Shown one piece after another: positions 1-5,360 of a DNA stretch of 7,899 nucleotides (within the stretch, counting starts at the first letter, position 1; each line of letters begins with the position of its first letter). The notes under the pieces are model-generated. The model searched no databases and was not told the DNA's origin. It saw only the letters and a program-made list of their open reading frames with translations. This DNA comes from Thermoplasmata archaeon (lineage in GTDB: Archaea; Thermoplasmatota; Thermoplasmata; UBA10834), in the NCBI GenBank assembly GCA_022865445.1, contig JALHSX010000253.1:1-7899 (forward strand), written 5' to 3'. The translations under genes were made by a program, and so were the position numbers.

Positions 1-34
1 AAACTTTGACTTTCATCAGGTCGTCTTCTGCCAT
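1..34 (-). CDS. 5' end of a leftward gene, product unknown (partial)
   Basis: Read leftward from an ATG at 34, the first eleven codons give MAEDDLMKVKV, and the frame is still open at the window edge. The start is supported by a strong Shine-Dalgarno site (GGAGGG, seven bases before the ATG) and a TATA-like box about 60 bases upstream, which is why I list so short a fragment. Eleven residues are too few to name a product. The gene diverges from the asparagine-synthetase-like gene at 202. Confidence 0.5.
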   Translation of the reverse strand, partial: MAEDDLMKVKV

Positions 35-41
35 CAATGAG

Positions 42-47
42 CCCTCC
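42..47 (-). promoter_or_regulatory. Shine-Dalgarno site of the leftward partial gene
   Basis: On the minus strand GGAGGG stands seven bases before the ATG at 34. It matches the archaeal 16S anti-Shine-Dalgarno complement (GGAGGTGATC) well and is the best ribosome-binding site in the window. It is the main reason to believe the 34-base fragment is a real gene start. Confidence 0.55.
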
Positions 48-94
48 ATTTGGGGGTTCGAAACATATGATTGCAGGTAAATGCCCTCTATGCC

Positions 95-100
95 TTTTAA
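95..100 (-). promoter_or_regulatory. TATA-like box for the leftward partial gene
   Basis: The minus strand reads CTTAAAAGG here, like an archaeal TATA box. Transcription about 27 bases downstream would begin near position 71. That leaves a leader of about 37 bases containing the GGAGGG site. No BRE was firmly identified. TTTTAA can be read both ways, so it might also serve the rightward gene at 202, but the leader would then be about 78 bases. Confidence 0.4.
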
Positions 101-114
101 GCCTTTGGTAATCG

Positions 115-138
115 TCTGGCTGCCCCAAAACGGCCAGA
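115..138. repeat. Inverted repeat / possible hairpin or operator between divergent genes
   Basis: TCTGGCTG (115-122) can pair with CGGCCAGA (131-138) as an eight-pair stem with one G-T wobble, around the loop CCCCAAAA. It lies in the 167-base spacer between two divergent starts, upstream of the gene at 202. No T-run follows, so it is not an intrinsic terminator. A regulator site or a structured leader are both possible, and chance cannot be excluded at this length. Confidence 0.4.
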
Positions 139-201
139 TTGTCAACTCCGCAGGTACTTGACGATGCGATGGGTTTTTGTTGTTGGTAGAGAGTCTCGAA
201 G

Positions 202-966
202 ATGACTATGGACCACAACGGGTTGCTCATGGCTCTGCGGAAAGCAGTCTCTGAGCTGGTCGCGCGCGAGGACAGAGTTGCAGTAGCCTATTCAGGAGGG
301 CTTGACAGCTCCGTCATTGCGGCTCTCGCCAGCGAGAAGGCGAATGTGACCTGCTACACCTGCGCGGTGGAGGGATCATTTGATTCTCGCAACGCAGGGC
401 AGTTTGCGGATGACGAGCGAAGGCAGTTCACACTGCTGGAGCTGGGATCGGAAGACCTGAGATCCTTCACACGAAAGGCGTCCGGACTACTCGGTACCAC
501 TGACCCGACCAGAATTGCGTACACGATTCCAGTCCTCTGCGTGCTCCACAGAAGCGCTGAGAGAGTTGTGCTGACGGGGAGCGGTGCCGATGAACTCTTC
601 TGCGGGTACGCGAAATACGCAGGAATGAGGGACCCGACGCGGGCCATGGCTGCCGATCTCGATAGGATGCTCTCGGAGTCCCATTCTCTTTCATTCGAAG
701 CGACCAAGCTTGGCAAGATCATCGGGTTCCCATATGCGGCACCAACGGTGATCGCTACCGCGAATGAGACCCCCCTGGGCGAGAAGATCGACCCGACAGG
801 GAGGAAGATCATACTCAGGGAAGTTGCGAAGCTTCTGGGACTGCAATCCCACAAGAGGCCGAAGAAGGCGGCCCAATACAGCTCAGGCGTGATGAAGGAA
901 ATGGAACGCCTCGCGAAGGGCGAAGGGCTTAGCCTCTCTCAATGGACGGAAAGGACCGCAGAGTGA
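202..966 (+). CDS. stand-alone asparagine synthetase-type ATP-pyrophosphatase domain protein
   Basis: The 254-residue protein matches the synthetase half of AsnB (Asn_synthase family, PF00733). Residues 31-37 are the PP-loop SGGLDSS, which binds ATP pyrophosphate. Residues 124-136 (LTGSGADELFCGY) are the second hallmark of the family. The C-terminal stretch around 201-230 (RKIILREVA, then KRPKKAAQYSSG) is also typical. AsnB normally starts with a Cys-2 glutaminase domain and exceeds 450 residues. This protein has no glutaminase domain, so it cannot draw ammonia from glutamine by itself. In the AsnB family the reaction adenylates a carboxylate and amidates it, but the substrate here cannot be read from sequence. 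Two ATGs lie close together (202 and 208), and the Shine-Dalgarno signal (GGTAGAGAG, 185-193) is weak, so the exact start is uncertain. It is likely cytosolic: no signal peptide or membrane segment is visible. The name 'asparagine synthase' would overstate what can be seen. Confidence 0.88.
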   Translation: MTMDHNGLLMALRKAVSELVAREDRVAVAYSGGLDSSVIAALASEKANVTCYTCAVEGSFDSRNAGQFADDERRQFTLLELGSEDLRSFTRKASGLLGTTDPTRIAYTIPVLCVLHRSAERVVLTGSGADELFCGYAKYAGMRDPTRAMAADLDRMLSESHSLSFEATKLGKIIGFPYAAPTVIATANETPLGEKIDPTGRKIILREVAKLLGLQSHKRPKKAAQYSSGVMKEMERLAKGEGLSLSQWTERTAE

Positions 967-1000
967 AGAGGACACGAATCGCGCTCGGCCTCCAAAGTCC

Positions 1001-1006
1001 TTAAGA
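1001..1006 (+). promoter_or_regulatory. TATA-like box for a probably leaderless folC transcript
   Basis: TTAAGA here is centred about 26.5 bases before the A of the folC ATG at 1030. That is the archaeal TATA-to-start spacing if transcription begins at the start codon itself. The bases just before the ATG contain no Shine-Dalgarno-like motif, which fits a leaderless message. The box is only a moderate match to the TATA consensus. Confidence 0.4.
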
Positions 1007-1029
1007 AGTGGCAGAAATTATCTCCATCG

Positions 1030-2352
1030 ATGGACTACGATGAGTTCGCGAGCTGGATGTTCAATCTCGAGCGATTCGGGATAAAGCTTGGCCTTGAGAA
1101 CATCACGGAGTTCCTCAGCAGAATCGGGAACCCCTCCCGTGAGCTCAAGTCTGTGCACGTGACCGGCACGAACGGAAAAGGATCTGTATGCGTTTTCGTT
1201 TCCGAGATCCTCAGAAAACACGGACTCAAGGTTGGCCTCTACACATCACCGCATCTTGTTGATTTCAGGGAGAGAATCAGAATCAACGGCCGTGATATCT
1301 CCGAGAATGACGTCGTTAGACTTGGGACCGAGCTCCGGACGGTAATGGATGCGATGACATCCGAGAGCAAGGAGAAGCAGCTCACATTCTTCGAATTCAC
1401 GACCGGCCTCGCATTCAAGTATTTTGCTCAGAAGAAGGTCGATATCATCGTTGCTGAGGTCGGCATGGGAGGAAGGCTGGACGCGACCAACGTTCTCAGC
1501 CCGGAGGTCTCTGCCATCACAAGGATCGGGCTTGAACACACGAACTACCTTGGCTCCACTATCCAGGATATCGCACGAGAGAAGGGGGGCATCATCAAGA
1601 AAGGCGTGAGCGTGATCACCTGCGAGCGAAAACCAGAAGCCCTGTCGGTAATCGCGGGCATATGCGAGAAGAAGGGCGCTCCATTGAGGCGAATGGGCAA
1701 AGACTTCGTTGTCAACGAAGTCGATCAGTCTCTGGATGGAACCGCGTTTGATTACTCAGGTAGGCACACATATAGGGCCCTGAGAACGAAGCTGCTCGGT
1801 GCATACCAAGCCGAGAACGCCGGAGCAGCGATTGCTATTGTCGAAGAGTTGGCCGAACGAAATCTGTTAGTAACAGAGGAGGAAATCAGAAAGGGTCTGC
1901 TCGCATCAAAGTGGCCTGGGCGGCTCGATATCGTCTCAAGAGACCCAATGATAATGTTGGACGGAAGCCACAATCCAGACGGGATTGCCACGACCGTCGG
2001 AGTCCTGAAGGATCTGGGGTTGACACCGCTGACATTCGTCCTAGGATGCATGGATGACAAAGACTCGCGAGGAATGGTGAGAGCCCTTGCGCCGGTTGCG
2101 GAGAAGATCATCTCGACACAACCACGATACAAGCGAGCGTTGCCCGCGGAGAAGCTTGGTGTCATCGTGAGCGAGGAGTTCACCGGGCGACAGGACGTCT
2201 TCGAGGATTCCGGGAAGGCTCTCGACCGAGGCGTCAAGGACATATGCGGAAATGGGCTCTGCGTCATCGGCTCGCTCTACCTGGTCGGAGAGGCTCTGTC
2301 GTGGTGGAGCAAGAGATGGAACACCGAATCAAAAGCCCCGCACAAGGTATAA
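1030..2352 (+). CDS. folC: folylpolyglutamate synthase / dihydrofolate synthase family Mur ligase
   Basis: The 440-residue protein has the usual FolC length and its motifs in order. The ATP-binding P-loop TGTNGKGS is at 45-52, followed by TSPHL at 72-76. The central-domain signature GRLDATNV and the motif IGLEHTNYLG come next, then GRLDIV and DGSHNP at 311-316 in the C-terminal domain. FolC adds glutamate to folates by ATP-driven acyl-phosphate chemistry, and some members also join dihydropteroate to glutamate. Sequence alone does not separate the two activities. The enzyme is cytosolic. The ATG at 1030 lies 63 bases after the preceding gene and has no Shine-Dalgarno site, but it has a TATA-like box 27 bases upstream. 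The TAA stop at 2350-2352 lies inside the likely TATA box of the tRNA gene that follows. A folC implies use of folate-type cofactors, whereas many methanogens use tetrahydromethanopterin. Confidence 0.93.
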   Translation: MDYDEFASWMFNLERFGIKLGLENITEFLSRIGNPSRELKSVHVTGTNGKGSVCVFVSEILRKHGLKVGLYTSPHLVDFRERIRINGRDISENDVVRLGTELRTVMDAMTSESKEKQLTFFEFTTGLAFKYFAQKKVDIIVAEVGMGGRLDATNVLSPEVSAITRIGLEHTNYLGSTIQDIAREKGGIIKKGVSVITCERKPEALSVIAGICEKKGAPLRRMGKDFVVNEVDQSLDGTAFDYSGRHTYRALRTKLLGAYQAENAGAAIAIVEELAERNLLVTEEEIRKGLLASKWPGRLDIVSRDPMIMLDGSHNPDGIATTVGVLKDLGLTPLTFVLGCMDDKDSRGMVRALAPVAEKIISTQPRYKRALPAEKLGVIVSEEFTGRQDVFEDSGKALDRGVKDICGNGLCVIGSLYLVGEALSWWSKRWNTESKAPHKV

Positions 2353-2354
2353 AT
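2348..2354 (+). promoter_or_regulatory. TATA box of the tRNA-Gly gene, overlapping the folC stop codon
   Basis: TATAAAT is a near-consensus archaeal TATA box centred about 32 bases before the mature tRNA 5' end. Transcription would start near 2377-2378, leaving a leader of about five bases for RNase P to remove. The folC stop TAA (2350-2352) lies within the box. Confidence 0.55.
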
Positions 2355-2382
2355 TGCCCCTCCGTATTGAACCTCAAAGGAT

Positions 2383-2456
2383 GCGGCTGTAGTGTAGCCT
2401 GGTTATCACTTGAGCTTGCCAAGCTCAAAACTCGGGTTCAAATCCCGGCGGCCGCA
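2383..2456 (+). tRNA. tRNA-Gly (anticodon GCC)
   Basis: A complete 74-base cloverleaf can be folded by eye. The acceptor stem is GCGGCTG (2383-2389) with CGGCCGC (2449-2455), seven pairs with one G-U. The D arm is GTG/CAC around a loop containing GG. The anticodon stem TGAGC/GCTCA (2411-2415, 2423-2427) encloses the seven-base loop TTGCCAA, giving anticodon GCC at 2418-2420. The T arm is TCGGG/CCCGG with loop TTCAAAT. The discriminator base is A at 2456, as expected for archaeal glycine tRNA. CCA is not encoded (CTC follows), so it must be added after transcription. No intron is present. The tRNA reads GGC and GGU glycine codons. Confidence 0.96.
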
Positions 2457-2526
2457 CTCACATCATTTCTCGAGATGTCTGGGAAAGGACAATGAGCTGG
2501 AAGATGCGATAGATGAACTTGGGAGT

Positions 2527-2533
2527 GGCGGTG
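2527..2533 (+). promoter_or_regulatory. Shine-Dalgarno site that sets the start of the CxxCxxCC protein
   Basis: GGCGGTG differs by one base from GGAGGTG and stands five bases before the ATG at 2539. It supports that ATG over any start farther upstream, where the open frame merely runs back through the tRNA gene. Confidence 0.45.
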
Positions 2534-2538
2534 CATTG

Positions 2539-2814
2539 ATGAGAGATGGCCCATTCGATGGCAAGCTCAGGAGATTCGCCACGAGCCTGGTACTTCCCGT
2601 CGACCCGAACAGAGATGGAGAATGCAATCGATGCGGCGCTTGCTGCATGTTCCTGGTCAGATGCCCGTTCCTGAAGTTCGAAGCTGGCAATCCAAATTCC
2701 GCTTCTTGCAGAGCGTACATGATTCGACCACTCCAGTGCAGGAAATACCCAAGGACGAAGAAGGAGCAGATACACCAGCCTTGCGGATACTGCTTCAAGG
2801 GCTCATCCGATTGA
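2539..2814 (+). CDS. small cysteine-rich metal-chelating protein (YkgJ/CxxCxxCC family)
   Basis: The 91-residue protein carries the cysteine signature of the putative zinc- or iron-chelating family PF03692. CNRCGACC is at 29-36, with further cysteines at 42 (RCP), 57 (CRAY), 67 (RPLQCRKYP) and 82/85 (CGYC). The RPxxCRxYP motif is diagnostic of the family. Nine cysteines in 91 residues suggest a bound metal or Fe-S cluster. The molecular role of the family is not established, so none is assigned. The frame stays open upstream into the tRNA, but the only in-frame start codons after the tRNA are TTG 2536 and ATG 2539. ATG 2539 has a good Shine-Dalgarno site. No separate promoter is evident, so transcription through from the tRNA-Gly promoter is possible. 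It converges with the methyltransferase gene, leaving a 50-base gap with no clear terminator. Confidence 0.85.
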   Translation: MRDGPFDGKLRRFATSLVLPVDPNRDGECNRCGACCMFLVRCPFLKFEAGNPNSASCRAYMIRPLQCRKYPRTKKEQIHQPCGYCFKGSSD

Positions 2815-2864
2815 CACCCAGGAGAGAGGCCAGCCATCCCGGGGGTCCGCCTTGCCTTCCACTC

Positions 2865-3506
2865 TCAATCCCGCACGGTCTTCCTCAGAAGGGCTCTTCT
2901 GAGATCCCGCCTGCCTGCAATTGCCCCGAAGGACACTCTCTTGAGCGTCCCGACCTCTGAGACGAGAGCCATGCCGTCAAAGAGGGCCGGCATCTCCCCC
3001 TCCTGGAAGTAGTGAGTGAGGATCCCGTTTCCTCTCAAGAAAGATGAGTCCTCGATCTCCTGACCCTTGCCGTATCTGAGATCCGCCCTTCCGAAGCCCT
3101 CGATGAACAGGTGCCCGCCCGGTTTGAGAACGCGAGTGAGTTCCTGTGCAGCCCTGGTCCTGTCCTTCTCGGGCATGTGTGAGAGCGTATGGATGCAAGA
3201 GACAGCGTCGAACTTTTCGTGTTCAAATGGCAGTAGTGCTATGTTGCATTCTACCAAATTTACCATATTCTCCCTATCCCGCTGGGATCTCAGGGAGACC
3301 AGCGCCTCCCGGGAGAAATCACAGCCGACAACCTCGCATTTCTTGGCGAGGACCTCCGTGGTCTTTCCATCCCCGCAGCCCGCATCCAGGACGATCATGC
3401 CCGGTTTCAAGTGGGGCTCCAATGGTACGATGTCTCCGCTGCCACCGTACTGAAGCCCATGCTTCGAATACAGTTTCTGCCAGGCTTCCCGTGCTTTGGC
3501 CATCAT
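2865..3506 (-). CDS. class I SAM-dependent methyltransferase, substrate unknown
   Basis: Read leftward, the protein has a Rossmann-type methyltransferase core. With the start at 3506 (213 residues), motif I DAGCGDGKT at 41-49 binds S-adenosylmethionine. The acidic residue ending VVGCD at 63 should contact the ribose. FDAVSCIHTLSHM at 99-111 and LKPGGHLFIEGFG at 127-139 are the later strands of a Methyltransf_11-like fold. The C-terminal part (LTHYF, then an Arg/Lys-rich tail) probably shapes the substrate site. Sequence does not show whether the target is RNA, protein or a small molecule. The start is uncertain. ATG 3560 adds 18 residues but lacks a Shine-Dalgarno site and abuts a TATA-like box. 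ATG 3506 has GGAAGGA nine bases upstream, and ATG 3515 is also possible. No membrane segment is seen. The gene diverges from the helicase gene. Confidence 0.85.
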   Translation of the reverse strand: MMAKAREAWQKLYSKHGLQYGGSGDIVPLEPHLKPGMIVLDAGCGDGKTTEVLAKKCEVVGCDFSREALVSLRSQRDRENMVNLVECNIALLPFEHEKFDAVSCIHTLSHMPEKDRTRAAQELTRVLKPGGHLFIEGFGRADLRYGKGQEIEDSSFLRGNGILTHYFQEGEMPALFDGMALVSEVGTLKRVSFGAIAGRRDLRRALLRKTVRD

Positions 3507-3515
3507 ACGATCCAT

Positions 3516-3522
3516 TCCTTCC
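3516..3522 (-). promoter_or_regulatory. possible Shine-Dalgarno site for the methyltransferase start at 3506
   Basis: The minus strand reads GGAAGGA nine bases before the ATG at 3506. It is the only purine-rich ribosome-site candidate near the alternative starts (3560, 3515, 3506) at a usable distance, and it favours the shortest form. The same bases are coding if a longer form is used. Confidence 0.35.
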
Positions 3523-3559
3523 AGCAGAGCCCTCTGTATCGGTATATCCGCTCCAATCA

Positions 3560-3567
3560 TTAAAATA
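3560..3567. promoter_or_regulatory. TATA-like box between methyltransferase and helicase genes
   Basis: TTAAAATA lies in the short divergent spacer. For the helicase, transcription would begin near 3590, giving a leader of about 26 bases before ATG 3616. Read the other way, the box would place a start near 3536, upstream of the 3506 methyltransferase start. One AT-rich element may therefore serve both genes. A second candidate for the leftward gene is GGTATATCC near 3541-3549. Confidence 0.4.
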
Positions 3568-3615
3568 GTGCTTCAAATCTAATGCGGACAACAACCGGAA
3601 TAGGATATCGATACA

Positions 3616-5028
3616 ATGAATTTCAGCCTACTAGTTCGCGACCAGCAGATACTCAAAGCCATCAAGGACCAAGAATGGGAGGAGCCCACACCCGTCCAAG
3701 AACAGGTCATACCTCTAGCTCAGACAAACCATGACCTGATGGCCCAGGCTCAGACAGGGACAGGCAAGACAGGAGCATTTGCCATCCCGATCATAGGCAA
3801 ACTCGAGAAGTCCAGAAGGATCCAATGCCTGGTCCTGGTCCCAACAAGGGAACTTGCAATACAGGTCGCGAGCGATTTCACAGAGATGGCGAAGTACTCC
3901 AACGTTCGATCCGTTCCGATATATGGCGGACAGTCGATAAATGTCCAGACCGACAAGCTTCGGAAAGGCGTCGAGATCGTCGTCGGCACCCCTGGCCGAT
4001 TGATGGATCTCATGAGGAGAGGAGAGCTCTCGTTCGAGGGAGTCAAGTTCCTCGTGCTGGACGAAGCGGACCGCATGCTTGACATGGGTTTCATCGACGA
4101 CATCGAGTGGATACTTCAGAGCGTTCCCAAGAACAGACAGACCATGCTGTTCTCCGCGACGCTGCCTGACACGATCAAAGAGCTTGCTCGAAGGTACATG
4201 AGGAACCCGAAGGAAGTCATCATCAGTCAGGACTCGCTGACTGTTCCTCAGGCACAGCAGGTCTACATCAACGTAGGAAGGAAGAACAAGCTGTGGGCAC
4301 TGTGCAGGATCCTCGACATTGAGAAGCCCCAGCTGGCCATGGTGTTCTGTTCGACGAAGAGGATGGTCGATATGCTCTCTGACAAGCTCAGGGCATACGG
4401 GTACTCGGCGGATGCCATCCATGGCGACCTCTCGCAGGCCTCCAGGGACAAGGTCATGCAGAAGTTCAAGTCGGGGAAGTTGAGGATTCTGATCGCGACG
4501 GATGTGGCCGCAAGAGGGCTGGACATAGATGATGTCTCCCACGTCTTCAACTACGACATTCCTGCGAACCCCGAGGACTATGTCCACAGGATAGGCAGGA
4601 CAGCTAGGGCGGGAAAATCAGGCAAGGCCATCACATTCGTGGCCCAAGAGGAGCAGCACCTCGTGAAATCGATCGAGATGTTCGGAAGGACGAAGCTCCA
4701 TGAAAACGAAGTCCCGGAGTCCCACGGCAGGGACACAGTGAAGAAGCAACTGGATTTGGAAGAGTATGCGGATCACTTTGGTATGGTTCCTTTCAGGATG
4801 AACATCGGAAAGAGAGATGGTGTCGGCATGGTGGACCTCGTCAGGTTCATCGAGCGGAAGACCGGAATCGTCGAACACCTGATAGGTTCAGTAGAGGTTG
4901 GGGACGAATCGAGCCGGCTGGAGATTCACAAGAGCGTCGCATTCAGAGCGATGAAGGGGTTGGAGCAGTTCTCGATCCAGAACAGGCAAGTCAGGATCGA
5001 CCTGATAAGGAGTCCTTCTAGGCGTTGA
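3616..5028 (+). CDS. DEAD-box ATP-dependent RNA helicase with DbpA-type RNA-binding domain
   Basis: The 470-residue protein has every core DEAD-box motif in order. These are the Q motif PTPVQ (24-28), motif I AQTGTGKT (45-52), PTRELA, TPGR, DEAD (149-152), SAT (180-182), RGLDI (300-304) and HRIGRTAR (324-331). After a linker, residues about 391-464 resemble the DbpA RNA-binding domain (PF03880), with FRMNIGKRDG, a central basic segment and a closing NRQVRIDLI strand. The enzyme should unwind short RNA duplexes using ATP. The DbpA tail of the bacterial namesake binds a 23S rRNA hairpin, so ribosome assembly or cold adaptation is a plausible job, by inference only. It acts in the cytosol. ATG 3616 places the Q motif at the usual distance from the N-terminus, and AGGAT at 3602-3606 is a weak ribosome site. 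Its last 11 bases overlap the end of the converging MIP18 gene. Confidence 0.95.
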   Translation: MNFSLLVRDQQILKAIKDQEWEEPTPVQEQVIPLAQTNHDLMAQAQTGTGKTGAFAIPIIGKLEKSRRIQCLVLVPTRELAIQVASDFTEMAKYSNVRSVPIYGGQSINVQTDKLRKGVEIVVGTPGRLMDLMRRGELSFEGVKFLVLDEADRMLDMGFIDDIEWILQSVPKNRQTMLFSATLPDTIKELARRYMRNPKEVIISQDSLTVPQAQQVYINVGRKNKLWALCRILDIEKPQLAMVFCSTKRMVDMLSDKLRAYGYSADAIHGDLSQASRDKVMQKFKSGKLRILIATDVAARGLDIDDVSHVFNYDIPANPEDYVHRIGRTARAGKSGKAITFVAQEEQHLVKSIEMFGRTKLHENEVPESHGRDTVKKQLDLEEYADHFGMVPFRMNIGKRDGVGMVDLVRFIERKTGIVEHLIGSVEVGDESSRLEIHKSVAFRAMKGLEQFSIQNRQVRIDLIRSPSRR

Positions 5029-5296
5029 GCGCCGCGTTTATCTGGTCCGCGCGTATGTGGCCGACGACCTTCACGTTGCAGCATTTCATGCCGCCTATTG
5101 ACAAGATGTGATCTCTGATCGATTTTGCTAGCTCCACGCCGACCGGGCAGAACGGGCTTGTGGGCATGAAGGTCAGGCTCACCGTATCATTGGAGACGAC
5201 TATCTCTGATATCAGGCCCATATCGTAGACGCTGACACCGGTGTGCGGGTCAAGAACGCTGCGGAGCATCTCGACGACTTCGTCCTTCTTGTCCAT
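5018..5296 (-). CDS. MIP18/DUF59 family iron-sulfur cluster assembly protein
   Basis: The 92-residue leftward protein is a single MIP18-family (DUF59, PF01883) domain. DPHTGVSVYDMGLI at 16-29 is the family hallmark. PTSPFCP at 45-51 carries the conserved cysteine (Cys50) thought to matter for Fe-S handling. It also has a less usual Cys-Cys pair at 72-73. Relatives (SufT, CIA2/MIP18, PaaD) help insert or mature Fe-S clusters, and that role is inferred here. A TTG at 5308 would add four residues. ATG 5296 is preferred because a TATA box centred near 5326 would start transcription around 5298-5300, downstream of the TTG, giving a nearly leaderless message. No Shine-Dalgarno site is present. The gene lies downstream of valS on the same strand, 64 bases apart, with its own promoter. 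Its 3' end overlaps the helicase gene by 11 bases. Confidence 0.9.
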   Translation of the reverse strand: MDKKDEVVEMLRSVLDPHTGVSVYDMGLISEIVVSNDTVSLTFMPTSPFCPVGVELAKSIRDHILSIGGMKCCNVKVVGHIRADQINAALNA

Positions 5297-5323
5297 GTTC
5301 GTCTGCAAATCACAATATCAGTA

Positions 5324-5329
5324 TTATAA
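5324..5329 (-). promoter_or_regulatory. TATA box of the MIP18-family gene
   Basis: The minus strand reads CTTATAATAC, a good archaeal TATA box, about 30 bases before ATG 5296. A transcription start near 5298-5300 leaves only two to four bases of leader. The box sits in the 64-base gap after the valS stop, so the gene need not depend on valS transcription. Confidence 0.5.
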
Positions 5330-5360
5330 GCTGTCGAGCCAGTCTGACACCTGCAAGAGG

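Noticed and set aside
171..182. T-rich stretch before the gene at 202 as a TATA box
   Set aside because: The spacing would suit a leaderless start, but GGGTTTTTGTTG is not TATA-like enough to annotate.
354..854. Leftward open frame of 166 codons opposite the asparagine-synthetase-like gene
   Set aside because: The forward strand encodes clear PP-loop motifs over the same bases, and the reverse protein has no signature.
1752..2267. Leftward open frame of 171 codons opposite folC
   Set aside because: It is entirely within folC on the other strand, with low-complexity Ser/Pro/Arg content typical of an antisense shadow.
2410..2538. Upstream extension of the CxxCxxCC protein to a TTG at 2410
   Set aside because: That start lies inside the tRNA-Gly gene. 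The extra residues are read from tRNA and spacer sequence, and ATG 2539 has a Shine-Dalgarno site.
3146..3568. Rightward open frame of 140 codons opposite the methyltransferase
   Set aside because: It is antisense to a gene with clear SAM-binding motifs and has only shadow-like Ser/Pro/Arg composition.
3715..4587. Leftward open frame of 290 codons opposite the DEAD-box helicase
   Set aside because: It is the mirror of helicase codons, with no recognisable domain and no ribosome site noticed.
5021..5033. GGCG/CGCC hairpin as a terminator between helicase and MIP18 genes
   Set aside because: The stem is only four pairs, it overlaps the coding end, and no T-run follows on either strand.
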